A stretch of DNA of 64,000 bases from UBA4951 sp963616935 (lineage in GTDB: Bacteria; Bacillota_I; Bacilli_A; RFN20; CAG-826), in NCBI GenBank assembly GCA_963616935.1, contig CAVEMS010000001.1:210007-274006 (forward strand), in the 5' to 3' direction. Each line of letters starts with the position of its first letter. Position 1 is the first letter of the stretch. A model generated the notes under the pieces. The model saw nothing but the letters and a program-made list of their open reading frames with translations, was not told where the DNA came from and searched no databases. The position numbers were made by a program, and so were the translations under genes. Shown here piece after piece: positions 51,822-60,348 of this stretch.

Positions 51822-53546
51822 CTAGAACATGGCGATGATCGCCGCTGAGGTGATCATCAAAGCCTGGAACAAGAAGGAGGATACCAACGCTCCGTATAGG
51901 CGGTTCTCGAACTTTTTGGTCACGTATTTGCCTAATGGTATCGTCAAGACGTACATAAGGAGCATATTCTGCATTTGCCCTATGAACCCGGAATAGGAGC
52001 CGATTGCCAAGTAGAAGAGGACGAATAGGAATAATGCGACGTATTCGACGAGGTTATATAGAAGAATGACGTGCCATTTGGCATTCGATTTCTTTAGCAT
52101 CTCGTTTTCGATGCCGGAGATGTAATATCCAATCGCCATCAAAACACTTGAGAAGATGAGCCAGAATAGCCTGATGTTATAGGGAAGAAGGTTATACATC
52201 GTCATCTTGAGGACGAACCAGACGAAAGCGATGATGCCTAGTGACACGAAGACGCATTCGAGGACGCTTTTCTTTGAGGAATGGATCTTGAAGGATGGCT
52301 TAGGGAGTTTTCCTTCCGTCCCTTTGAATTTCCCCTTCCGATAGAAGAAGAGCATCGTTAGCCCATAACCGGCGATGCAGCACATATAGGGGATATTCAT
52401 GATTGGCGAGCCGAAAGGCAAGACGACGCATAAAGAGCATATCAATATTCCTATTAGTAAGCCTGGCAACCATAAAAGGAGCTTTCTAAGCAAGAAGGAC
52501 TTGGCGTTATGGATAACGGGCACGTCATCCATCTTTATCTCTCCTTCCTTGGATAAAGAGGGCGTTTTCGTTAGCGAGAACAAGACGAACGATACGCCGA
52601 TTAGCGCGAATCCCCAGCCGATATAGACGAAGGACATGACATAAGTCTTATAGGAGGAAGCTATTCCGGTAATGCTTTCGATGGAGTTAGAAAGATATTG
52701 GGCGAAGGTCGGCGAATACATTTGGTAGGAGTGGAGGACGCCATCGGCTATTCCGATCGTCACCTTCGAGCCGTATTCGCTAGTTTCTTCGAAATACGTG
52801 GCTCCCTTTTCGGGGGCTTTTTTGCCTGTGAGCCTTTCGGAGATCCTAAGGATATCATAATCCGAGACGACATCGTCTGCGGTGCTGCCGAAGAGATATA
52901 CGTCGACTCCCTTTATGGCCTTTGACGAGTAATCTTTCCAAGGATAGTCGTTTTCATCGTCTGTCGAGGCGAACAAAGACGCTTGCGCGGAATGCTTGTA
53001 ATTGACCTCGGGTGAGAAAAGGATGATGTTCTTGACGTTCTTCTTGGTTAAGGTCGTCTCCGCCCCTTCGATGTTATAGTCGTACATCAAGCGGAGGATT
53101 GCTCTCCCTCCCATCGAGTGACCCATTAAGATGATGTTTTCGTAATCGATCGAGGATATGTCATGCAAATATTTGAGCGCGTCGTCTATTTCTCTTGGTA
53201 TCTCATCCGTTTTGGCGTTATCGAAGCCGATTCGGCCGAAGGAATTCCCTTGGCCCGAATAGTCGAATGTCATGACGGATATGCCATTAGCTAAGAAAAC
53301 GTCGGCCATCGGCCTCCACTTGGCCCTATCGCAAGAGTAGCCAGGGCAAATAAGGGCGGCGTGTTTGGCGTCCTTCTTCTCGTAATAGGTACCATTTAAC
53401 GTGACTTCACTATCCTTATAGGAGGATTTGAAATAGACGTTTTTGCCACCAAGCGTATCGAAAGAGCAGATGAAGATAAGGATGGTGGAGATAACGATCG
53501 AGCATAAGCCGATGATGAGAAATATTAGATTCTTCTTATTTTTCAT
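51822..53546 (-). CDS. Alpha/beta hydrolase fused to a multi-helix membrane domain
   Basis: A 574-residue protein: an N-terminal membrane helix (about 8-27), an alpha/beta hydrolase domain with nucleophile motif GHSMGG and FDYSGQGNS, then about seven membrane helices from residue 305 on. The hydrolase would lie outside the membrane if the first helix exports it. It may act on lipids or peptides; the substrate is unknown. I prefer ATG 53546; TAGAAT (53556-53561, minus strand) ends 9 bases upstream, so the mRNA may be leaderless. Confidence 0.85.
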   Translation of the reverse strand: MKNKKNLIFLIIGLCSIVISTILIFICSFDTLGGKNVYFKSSYKDSEVTLNGTYYEKKDAKHAALICPGYSCDRAKWRPMADVFLANGISVMTFDYSGQGNSFGRIGFDNAKTDEIPREIDDALKYLHDISSIDYENIILMGHSMGGRAILRLMYDYNIEGAETTLTKKNVKNIILFSPEVNYKHSAQASLFASTDDENDYPWKDYSSKAIKGVDVYLFGSTADDVVSDYDILRISERLTGKKAPEKGATYFEETSEYGSKVTIGIADGVLHSYQMYSPTFAQYLSNSIESITGIASSYKTYVMSFVYIGWGFALIGVSFVLFSLTKTPSLSKEGEIKMDDVPVIHNAKSFLLRKLLLWLPGLLIGILICSLCVVLPFGSPIMNIPYMCCIAGYGLTMLFFYRKGKFKGTEGKLPKPSFKIHSSKKSVLECVFVSLGIIAFVWFVLKMTMYNLLPYNIRLFWLIFSSVLMAIGYYISGIENEMLKKSNAKWHVILLYNLVEYVALFLFVLFYLAIGSYSGFIGQMQNMLLMYVLTIPLGKYVTKKFENRLYGALVSSFLFQALMITSAAIIAMF

Positions 53547-53610
53547 ATATGGCACATTCTACCATCTTTGAAATGTTGCCTGTTATTTTGAGACGAATGC
53601 CGACGAAAAT

Positions 53611-53702
53611 AGTGAAAATTGCTCAGTCAAAATAGTGAAAATTGCTCAGTTTAAAGTCGAAAAATTGCTCAGTCAAAACAGTGAAAGTTGCTCACTTTGC
53701 TT
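53611..53702. repeat. Four 23-bp tandem repeats upstream of ATPase locus C
   Basis: Units begin at 53611, 53634, 53657 and 53680, with the core (A/T)(G/C)TGAAAATTGCTCAGT degenerating slightly; TTGCTCA is invariant in all four. The array ends at the -35 box of the ATPase gene. Confidence 0.92.
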
Positions 53703-53729
53703 GAATTAAGACATTGATTTAAGTAAAAT
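53701..53729 (+). promoter_or_regulatory. Promoter of ATPase locus C
   Basis: TTGAAT, 17 bases, TAAAAT, the -35 box touching the last repeat unit. Confidence 0.78.
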
Positions 53730-53752
53730 TGTTTCGAAAAGGAGCGATGTTT

Positions 53753-55036
53753 ATGGCGATTGATAGGGAAAAATACAAAAAAAGAATAATTGACACCGTT
53801 ATAGACAAATATTTATCCGTCGCTGGCGCCGTTTGCATCGAGGGACCGAAATGGTGCGGAAAAACCTGGACCTCCTCTTTCCATTCGAATGCCGAATTCA
53901 TGGTCGGCGATCCCAAAAACAATTTCTCGAATAGGACGTTAGCGGCGATGCAACCCGCTTTGACGCTGCAAGGGAAGACGCCGTTAATGATTGACGAATG
54001 GCAAGAAGTGCCCTCGATTTGGGATGCCGTCCGTTATGAAGTCGACAAAAGAGGGGAGAAAGGACAATTTATCCTAACGGGTTCTTCGACACCGAAGACA
54101 AAGGGCGTGCTCCATAGTGGCGCTGGGAGAATCGTCAGGCTCAAAATGAACACGATGTCCTTATATGAGTCTGGTGACTCGACGGGTCAAGTGAGTTTAG
54201 AAAAACTATGCCATGGTGAGTTGGAGTCTCAGATGGTCGAAGAAAAGGGGCTCGAGGATCTTGCCTATTTCATTGTGCGAGGAGGCTGGCCGCAGAATGT
54301 CGGCGTCGCTAGGGACAAAGCCGATTTGATGCCTAAGGCGTATTTAGACGCCTTGATACATAACGACCTTAAGAAGCTCGATGACGGAATCGACTACAAT
54401 CAGCATAAAGTCGAGCTGCTGCTAAAAACGTTGGCAAGGAATGAAGCGACGACCGTTTCCGATTCGACTCTTTTAAAGGATATAGGCGAAAGCGAAAAGG
54501 AAACGATAAGCAGGAACACGGTAACTCGATATTTGGATATGTTAAAGCGTTTGTTCATATTGAATGGCCAGGAGCCGTTTTCACCGTCGATTCGCTCGTC
54601 CTTACGGGTCAAACAAAGCGAAAAAAGGCATTTCTTCGATCCGGCTATGGCATGCGCTTTGCTAAATTTGACTCCAAACAAACTCTTACAGGATCTGAAC
54701 ACATTCGGTTTCATGTTCGAAGCGCTTGTCGAACGCGATCTTTCCGTTTACGTTCAATCCTTCGGCGCGAAGCTATTCCATTATCAGGATTACAAAGGCA
54801 ACGAAATAGACGCTGCCATTGAACTCGACGACGGCTCGTGGTGCGGCGTCGAAATCAAATTGGGCGCCAATCAAATAGATCAGGCCGCATCGAATCTGAA
54901 AAGGATAAATCGCACGATTGTAGAAAATGGCGGGAAGGGCGCCAAGAACCTTATCGTCATTTGCGGATTGCTAAACGCTGCGTATAAACGGGACGATGGG
55001 GTCTTGGTCACGCCTATATGCGCCTTGAAGGATTAG
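53753..55036 (+). CDS. AAA_14/DUF4143 ATPase with nuclease-like C-terminus (locus C)
   Basis: A 427-residue protein. Walker A GPKWCGKTW is at residues 31-39, LMIDEWQEVPS is the Walker B region and LTGSSTP the sensor. The DUF4143 end has GNEIDAA and GVEIKLG as the nuclease-like pair. It is clearly the sister of locus A, with the same GPKWCGKT, DEWQ and MNTMSL(Y/S)ESG(D/E)S blocks. AAGGAG fits ATG 53753; ATG 53747 is an alternative. Four 23-bp repeats lie at its promoter. Confidence 0.87.
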   Translation: MAIDREKYKKRIIDTVIDKYLSVAGAVCIEGPKWCGKTWTSSFHSNAEFMVGDPKNNFSNRTLAAMQPALTLQGKTPLMIDEWQEVPSIWDAVRYEVDKRGEKGQFILTGSSTPKTKGVLHSGAGRIVRLKMNTMSLYESGDSTGQVSLEKLCHGELESQMVEEKGLEDLAYFIVRGGWPQNVGVARDKADLMPKAYLDALIHNDLKKLDDGIDYNQHKVELLLKTLARNEATTVSDSTLLKDIGESEKETISRNTVTRYLDMLKRLFILNGQEPFSPSIRSSLRVKQSEKRHFFDPAMACALLNLTPNKLLQDLNTFGFMFEALVERDLSVYVQSFGAKLFHYQDYKGNEIDAAIELDDGSWCGVEIKLGANQIDQAASNLKRINRTIVENGGKGAKNLIVICGLLNAAYKRDDGVLVTPICALKD

Positions 55037-55329
55037 TGGCGAAGCCTTCGTCTGATGTTCTTGCCGTTGGTCGATGTTTCGTAGGCGTCTCGAATCAAAA
55101 ATTGGCGAATGAAATGGCTTTTTTAGCCCCTTAAACCGCCGAAAAAACCGATCTGTTCATCGCTGAGTGTGCTTAGCATTCGTCGGATTTTCAAATCTTT
55201 TCGACGTATTGGAAAAATGTCAAGAATTGAAATTGTCTTCTTTCCTCCTTACATAATAATGAAGCTACAAAAATAGGTACTAGGCGACTCGTCGCTTCAA
55301 AGCCGTCATATTATCAGGAGGGGCAAAAT
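55037..55329. other. Intergenic region before the AAA-protease island genes
   Basis: No gene is seen. TTGAAA, 17 bases and TACATA near 55230-55258 is a candidate promoter for the next gene; GGAGGGG just before 55330 is a strong ribosome binding site. Confidence 0.5.
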
Positions 55330-56286
55330 ATGTACGATCTTACGTTCATCGAATTTAGCAAAGAGAAAACGCGGCCGAAACGGTCACACGGTTCCGAATT
55401 CCCTCCCTATTCTTATGGTTTCGTTTGCGCGATTAAGCCAGAGGAGACCTCCAAAACAAAGGACGTCACCTCGCTATTCGCCGAAGGTTGTTACGACTTC
55501 AAAACCCAGTATTTCATTTTCTTCCTTTATGATTTATGCGACGAAGATAGCGCTTCTTTCATCGCCGATTATGGCGGAAAGCTCCATAATCTATCTTCCT
55601 CCAAAGTGACTATCCTCACCTTTTTTGAGAAAGGGATGGCGGAGCGGTGGAGAAACGTTCAAGAACGGAGAGAGATACGTTGCCGAGATAGAATCGACCC
55701 TTTTAAGGTGAATCGGGCGTTAAATGTTTTGCAAAAACGTTTCGGTATCTCTTCCTTGCCTGCCCTAATCCTCGTGAAGAAAGAGGATAACGGGGATAAA
55801 TCCATTGTGATCCCGTTAGGCGAAACGGACTCCGTTTCGATATATAGAACGTTCGAAACGGTGATTAGCACCGTCGACGACAACTGCGAAGAAGACTTTT
55901 CGGTTATTTCCGAAAAGCTTTTAGGCGATGACGCCCCTATGGCTGATGAAGATGCGTATGATGACGCAACTAGCTCCGTTTACCTATATAACTTCATCGA
56001 TGATATGAGGAAGAAAGATGAGAGGGTCACGCTCGAGTGCCTCTACGACTCTCTTCACATAAGCCGCAAAACCTTCTATAACAAGAGGGTCAATGCGACC
56101 TTCACGCGCGACGAATGTCTGAAACTTGGCATCATCCTTTCCTTGAAAGAGGATTCTTTGAACGAACTCCTTCGTCTCAACAGTAATCAAAAACTCACCT
56201 TTGGCGAAAAGGACCGCAAGGTGAAGAAAGCGATAAGGGAGGGAAGAGAATTCGTGGACGTTGAACACGACATCTTCTCCGAATAG
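55330..56286 (+). CDS. Two-domain protein: alpha/beta N-terminus, HTH-like C-terminus
   Basis: A 318-residue protein. The N-terminal half alternates strands and helices (YFIFFLYDLCDEDSASF, KVTILTFFEK, SLPALILVKKED) in an order that may be thioredoxin-like. After an acidic linker, the C-terminus (LECLYDSLHISRKTFYNKRV then LKLGIILSLKEDSLNELLRL) resembles an XRE-like helix-turn-helix type found in several bacterial conflict islands. It may sense a signal and regulate or recruit the AAA protease next door; that is inference. No family is certain. Confidence 0.7.
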   Translation: MYDLTFIEFSKEKTRPKRSHGSEFPPYSYGFVCAIKPEETSKTKDVTSLFAEGCYDFKTQYFIFFLYDLCDEDSASFIADYGGKLHNLSSSKVTILTFFEKGMAERWRNVQERREIRCRDRIDPFKVNRALNVLQKRFGISSLPALILVKKEDNGDKSIVIPLGETDSVSIYRTFETVISTVDDNCEEDFSVISEKLLGDDAPMADEDAYDDATSSVYLYNFIDDMRKKDERVTLECLYDSLHISRKTFYNKRVNATFTRDECLKLGIILSLKEDSLNELLRLNSNQKLTFGEKDRKVKKAIREGREFVDVEHDIFSE

Positions 56287-56457
56287 TCCGGATTCACCTC
56301 CATATAACTAATAAATATATATATCGGCGATACTGTTTCTTTTCGTTATGGCGAAACGATGTTTTTTTCGAATTTCCTCTTTTGTGTAACCCGATTACCC
56401 ACGCCGAATCGCGCTAACCGTTAGACTAATCGTGTAGCCAAAAGGAGGAACAAAATC
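56287..56457. other. Gap with terminator-like hairpin and promoter region of the AAA protease
   Basis: TTTCG TTATGG CGAAA near 56357-56372 region followed by a run of T could end the upstream gene. AAAGGAGGAAC precedes the AAA protease start. Confidence 0.45.
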
Positions 56458-57822
56458 ATGGCATCATTCGACAAAATAATCGGTTATAAGAAGGTCAAGG
56501 AAAGGCTCAACCAAGTCCTTGATATGTTCAAGAACGGCGACCTCTATAAGGAGATGGGCGCTAAGCTTCCACATGGGGTATTGCTCTATGGGAAGCCTGG
56601 GATGGGGAAGACGCTATTCGCGACTTCCTTCATCGAGGAGGCGGGCGTTAAGACCTTTACCGTCAGATGCGTTAACCCAACCAAGGTGCTTGACGACATC
56701 AAGGAGGCGTTCGCAAACGCCGCCAAAGAGGAGAAGGCCATCGTCTTCTTCGACGACATCGACAAATTCAGCGACACCCAAAGCCGAAACGTCGACGCCG
56801 CTCCCTTCGTCGCCATCCAATCGGGAATCGATTCGATTAAGGGCAAGAACGTGCTGGTTATCGCGACCGCCAATAACATCACGAAGCTTCCCGATTCCTT
56901 GATACGCAACGGCCGTTTCGATAGGAAGCTCCTTATCGGCGCCCCAGGGCGAAAAGATGCCGCCAAAATCGTCGAGTACTACCTCCGTAAGAGGAAAGTC
57001 GACTCGAACGCCAATTACGACGACATCACCAAGATGATTAGTTACTCATCCTGCGCCGACCTCGCCAAAATCGTCAATGAAAGCGCAATTCTCGCCGCCT
57101 ATAAGCGCAAGAAGTGCGTCGAGACGGAGGATATGGTCGACGCCTATCTCCTCAATACCTATGGCGACGAATGGGAGGAGAAGGGCCTGAGTCAAAGGCT
57201 TATGACCTCGCTTCATGAAGCCGGTCACGCCGTCGTCTCGGAAGTCATTAAGAAAGGCTCCGTCGGACTTGTCTCCGTGCGAACGTTCGACGGCTTCACC
57301 AAGCGTTGCCTTCCACTTACGCGCCGCCCTCAGCAAGTCCTCATCTTCTTGGCTGGCAAAGCCGCTTGCGAACTTTACGACAAGGGCAGGGTGGCTAGCG
57401 GTTGCCTTCAGGACCTTGACACCGCGGCGAGGCTAATCCGCGACGGATTGACCGATAGCGGAACTAACGGCGTCTCTCTCTTGCATCCCGGCGCAACCTC
57501 TACGGGTCAGCTATCGGATGGCTATAAGTCAAGGGTCGAGAACGCGCTTAGTAGCGAGCTAGAGCGTTATCTCTTCGTTTGTCGCGACATCCTTATCAAG
57601 AATAAGGATTTCCTCTTCGCGATAAGGGATGAGCTCGTTAAGAAGGGGACGTTGCTTAATAGCGACGTTCAACGTATCCGCTCAGGCTATAACATCGTCC
57701 CGTGCGAGTATTCCGAACCGGACGATGAGCCCGATAGCGATAGCGGGGAGCCGGAGCGCTTCGAGATGGGAGGCCATGCCATAGATTTCGAGGAAGAGGA
57801 TTACGACGACGAAGAGTGTTGA
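56458..57822 (+). CDS. Soluble FtsH-like AAA+ metalloprotease
   Basis: A 454-residue protein with an AAA module and an M41-type peptidase module. Walker A is GKPGMGKT near residues 46-53, Walker B IVFFDDID, the arginine-finger region RNGRFDRKLLIGAPGR, the zinc motif HEAGH at 253-257, and a third zinc ligand Asp in LQDLDTAARL. Both sites look intact. Unlike housekeeping FtsH (about 600-700 residues) it lacks the N-terminal membrane helices, so it should be cytosolic. The tail is very acidic. Position in an accessory island suggests a specialised role. Confidence 0.88.
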   Translation: MASFDKIIGYKKVKERLNQVLDMFKNGDLYKEMGAKLPHGVLLYGKPGMGKTLFATSFIEEAGVKTFTVRCVNPTKVLDDIKEAFANAAKEEKAIVFFDDIDKFSDTQSRNVDAAPFVAIQSGIDSIKGKNVLVIATANNITKLPDSLIRNGRFDRKLLIGAPGRKDAAKIVEYYLRKRKVDSNANYDDITKMISYSSCADLAKIVNESAILAAYKRKKCVETEDMVDAYLLNTYGDEWEEKGLSQRLMTSLHEAGHAVVSEVIKKGSVGLVSVRTFDGFTKRCLPLTRRPQQVLIFLAGKAACELYDKGRVASGCLQDLDTAARLIRDGLTDSGTNGVSLLHPGATSTGQLSDGYKSRVENALSSELERYLFVCRDILIKNKDFLFAIRDELVKKGTLLNSDVQRIRSGYNIVPCEYSEPDDEPDSDSGEPERFEMGGHAIDFEEEDYDDEEC

Positions 57823-57912
57823 CGGTTTGAGCGAGATGCCTGATTGAGAGATCTAGGCATCTCCAAACAAAAGAATATCGCCATAAATAGGCGAAGAAAG
57901 GAAAGAAAAACC

Positions 57913-58398
57913 ATGAAAAAATCACCAACCATGCTTATGAAGGAGCTCAAACATATCAAGGAGAGAATCGCCGAGCTCCATAAGGCGGACCTCCAGGATT
58001 CGACGGAGGTAGTGCGTAACTTGGAATCTGAGCCCCAGATCTCCACTTACTCCTATGAGGGGAACCGCGAGGCCATTAAGGGGCTTCGCGAGAGAGAAAA
58101 GGCGATTCACCGCGCCCTCTCCGTCTTCAACCTCGCCACGAAGGTCCCGGGCTTCGACCTCACGGTGAGCGAGGGCTTGCTCCGTCTTGGGCAACTCCGC
58201 AGCGAGATTGATATTCTCGCCACCCTTGCCTCCCGTCACCAGGTCCGTAAAGTCTCCAACTATGATTTCTCCAGTTACGAGAAGTGCTGTTACGACGTGA
58301 CGAAGGCCAAGGAGGATTTGGCTGCATTACGGGAGGAGCGCACGGCGCTACAGGTGGCCATTGACCGTTTGAATCTCACTAGCGACATCGATTGCTAG
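57913..58398 (+). CDS. DUF6847-like coiled-coil protein (DIP1730/septicolysin type)
   Basis: A 161-residue, highly helical protein. The start (MLMKELKHIKERIAELHKA), the middle LTVSEGLLRLGQLRSEIDIL and the ending LAALREERTALQVAIDRLN follow the DIP1730/DUF6847 pattern of two long coiled-coil helices. The function is not established; such genes are frequent in genomic islands. ATG 57913 follows AGGAAAGAAAAACC. It is 90 bases after the AAA protease and probably cotranscribed. Confidence 0.72.
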   Translation: MKKSPTMLMKELKHIKERIAELHKADLQDSTEVVRNLESEPQISTYSYEGNREAIKGLREREKAIHRALSVFNLATKVPGFDLTVSEGLLRLGQLRSEIDILATLASRHQVRKVSNYDFSSYEKCCYDVTKAKEDLAALREERTALQVAIDRLNLTSDIDC

Positions 58399-58839
58399 AG
58401 GGATATATGCCGCTTGGCTAGCGGCGAAGGGCTTACGCTTTGACACCCATATAGCCATTTAGACGGGCCCGCTAACCGAAAGCGGGCAGTAGGGGTTACG
58501 GAAACGGCTTGAATATAGCGGGTAGTTAGATTACGCCAGATTACGCCTGCAACGGTTATCTGACCCTCCGCGAGGAGCTTATGTGAACAATGGATGGCCT
58601 AGGGAGAAAAATACTGCCTAAAGGTCTAGGGAACGACGCGAGATATCGCAAATTGCCCGAGCATTGATTTATGAGAGTTGTTAACCTTCCACGTCTAAGC
58701 AAAGCGCAAGCCGCTCTTAGGGCAGAGCCTAAAAGCCCATAGGCAAGGATAGCCTATAAAACCGCGCCCATAGGGCTCCCTTCGATGGGGGAGAAGCAAA
58801 CCTATGGGCGATCTATCTGAAATTGAAAGGAGATATATC
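58399..58839 (+). ncRNA. Candidate large structured RNA or long leader
   Basis: A 441-base gap with no convincing ORF but many stable hairpins. They include GCCGCT TGGCT AGCGGC (about 58410), GCCCGCT...AGCGGGC (58467-58488 region), CTCC GCGA GGAG with a GNRA loop (about 58566-58578), ATAGGC...GCCTAT (58739-58757), and CCCATAGG...CCTATGGG (58766-58808). AGATTACGCC is repeated in tandem at 58528-58547. The last hairpin ends near the ribosome binding site of the next gene. I cannot match it to a known RNA class. Confidence 0.5.
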
Positions 58840-59403
58840 ATGAGTGACACATTGGTCATCCATCCATACGATACGAGCACGGAGATGCTCAAATACGTTT
58901 ACGAAAACCGCGTCCCCGCTTTCGATATCTGTCGGGACCCGAACATCAGCAAAAGCGACCTCGCTAGTCTCATCAAGATTTACGAAACCATCATCATATT
59001 AGGGCACGGTACCGGGGCTGGGCTAGCCTATCCATGCGCCGTCCACGAGAGGAGGCCATCTCCTAATGGCGGCTACTTCATGATTGATGATAGCTTCGCT
59101 TCCCTTCTTCGCGAAAAGAAGACCATCTCGATGTGGTGCTATAGCGACCTCTATTTCAAGAGGAATCATATCAAGGGTTTCCATACGGGGATGATAATCT
59201 CCGAGAGAGCCGAGGCCGAGCTCGTCATGGGGAAGTGCCCCTTAAGCGATAAGGAGCTATACGACAATATGGTCTCTTTGTCGAAGGCTCTAAGCGAGTG
59301 CCTCGACAAGAGCCCTGAGGAGATGAGGGAATATATCCTCGCTCACTATAATGGGACAGACCCCATAAGCGAGTTCAATAGGAAGAACATCATCGTTCTT
59401 TGA
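58840..59403 (+). CDS. Unknown protein with a possible clan-CD-like His-Cys dyad
   Basis: A 187-residue protein. AAAGGAG sets ATG 58840. A predicted strand ends in ILGHGTGAGL (His56), and a second ends in KKTISMWCYSD (Cys100), 44 residues later. That spacing and the strand-HG, strand-C order recall caspase, CHAT and other clan CD peptidases. Whether it is a peptidase is inference. It follows the structured-RNA candidate in the island with the AAA protease. No membrane segment is seen. Confidence 0.6.
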   Translation: MSDTLVIHPYDTSTEMLKYVYENRVPAFDICRDPNISKSDLASLIKIYETIIILGHGTGAGLAYPCAVHERRPSPNGGYFMIDDSFASLLREKKTISMWCYSDLYFKRNHIKGFHTGMIISERAEAELVMGKCPLSDKELYDNMVSLSKALSECLDKSPEEMREYILAHYNGTDPISEFNRKNIIVL

Positions 59404-59511
59404 TTGATTTCGCTACATCGGATCCCTTGTCGAAAGGCAGGGGATACCGACTTTGGAAGCGTGGATTTCTAAAAAAAACATCTAATTTGATACAAAAAAA
59501 GGAGGAAAAAT

Positions 59512-59973
59512 ATGAGTGATATTGTGTGGGATCTTGAAGTCAGCGATATGGATATGGACGCCCCGCCAGAGGGAGTGGCCTATATTGAATTGGGGACTAA
59601 GAACAGCGAGGTTTTCGATATCTCGCTTAAGGATGTCGTTATGATGGAGCTCGATGGGATAACTTCCAAAGACGTTCTTAGAGTGGGCACCTCGATGATC
59701 GAGAGGTCCAAGTCCTGCGAGAAGGCGTACATAAAGTTAGCCAAAAAAGGCGATATCGAGAAAAATCGTGATGGGGAGCCCTCGAATTCAGTCTACCAAA
59801 GGCTAGAGTTCTTTAATGACATCGTCGACATCGCCTACCTCAACGCGAATAAAGAAGTCGTCGATAGAATCTATGTGCCATGGGACGAAGAAGGGGATGA
59901 GGAGATGAACGGCTATTCAAGGAGCGACATCGACGTAAACGGCAATCTGACAATCGAAATAAAACGAAGATAG
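59512..59973 (+). CDS. Acidic hypothetical protein of the island
   Basis: A 153-residue, strongly acidic protein (WDLEVSDMDMDAPPEGVAYI near the start; PWDEEGDEE later) of mixed strand and helix. No motif is recognised. AAAGGAGGAAAAAT is a strong ribosome binding site. The 108-base gap before it holds no other gene. The charge would suit a DNA mimic or inhibitor, but nothing shows this. Confidence 0.7.
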   Translation: MSDIVWDLEVSDMDMDAPPEGVAYIELGTKNSEVFDISLKDVVMMELDGITSKDVLRVGTSMIERSKSCEKAYIKLAKKGDIEKNRDGEPSNSVYQRLEFFNDIVDIAYLNANKEVVDRIYVPWDEEGDEEMNGYSRSDIDVNGNLTIEIKRR

Positions 59974-59976
59974 ACC

Positions 59977-60162
59977 GTGAAGGCAATCGCGACGGTTCGC
60001 TCCAACGAAGACGCCCTCTATTATTGGACGATCCAATATGCGGACGATTGACAATGCGGCGAAATCCGATGCTCGAAGTACTTGAATGTCCCGTATCAAC
60101 TGCCAATTAATCCAGGTGCAGTTTTTCGTTGGTCACCTGACAAGGTAATGTATAAAAAATGA
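59977..60162 (+). pseudogene. Small gene interrupted by one in-frame TGA
   Basis: From GTG 59977 the frame encodes 24 residues (VRSNEDALYYWTIQYADD at the end), then TGA at 60049-60051, and then 36 more protein-like residues (YLNVPYQLPINPGAVFRW) to TGA 60160. A single TGG-to-TGA change would explain it. It starts 3 bases after the previous gene. A hairpin GCGT...ACGC with TTCCGTTTTTTT follows as terminator. Confidence 0.5.
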
Positions 60163-60199
60163 CTGCGTTTAGGGAGACGCTTCCGTTTTTTTGACGCCG

Positions 60200-60312
60200 T
60201 TTCGCGATAACCTAGTCATATTTTGACCTTTTTTGGCGGAAATGAGAGAATCGGGGCGAGCCGAAAGGGCATCCGCGAGTCCTGTGACTAAGTTATCGCG
60301 AAAGCCCCGATT
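60200..60312. repeat. Nested inverted repeats with pseudoknot topology beside the transposase remnant
   Basis: TTTCGCGATAACCTAGTCA (60200-60218) pairs with TGACTAAGTTATCGCGAAA (60285-60303), 18 of 19 positions. AATCGGGGC (60249-60257) pairs perfectly with GCCCCGATT (60304-60312). The second stem crosses the first. It may be an end structure of the mobile element or an RNA. Confidence 0.65.
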
Positions 60313-60348
60313 TGGTCGTATCCGGGCCGGCTCGCCGATGAAGGAAGG

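Noticed and set aside
53634..53702. Replication origin iterons
   Set aside because: No replication initiator, DnaA boxes or AT-rich unwinding region accompanies the repeats; their place at a promoter favours an operator.
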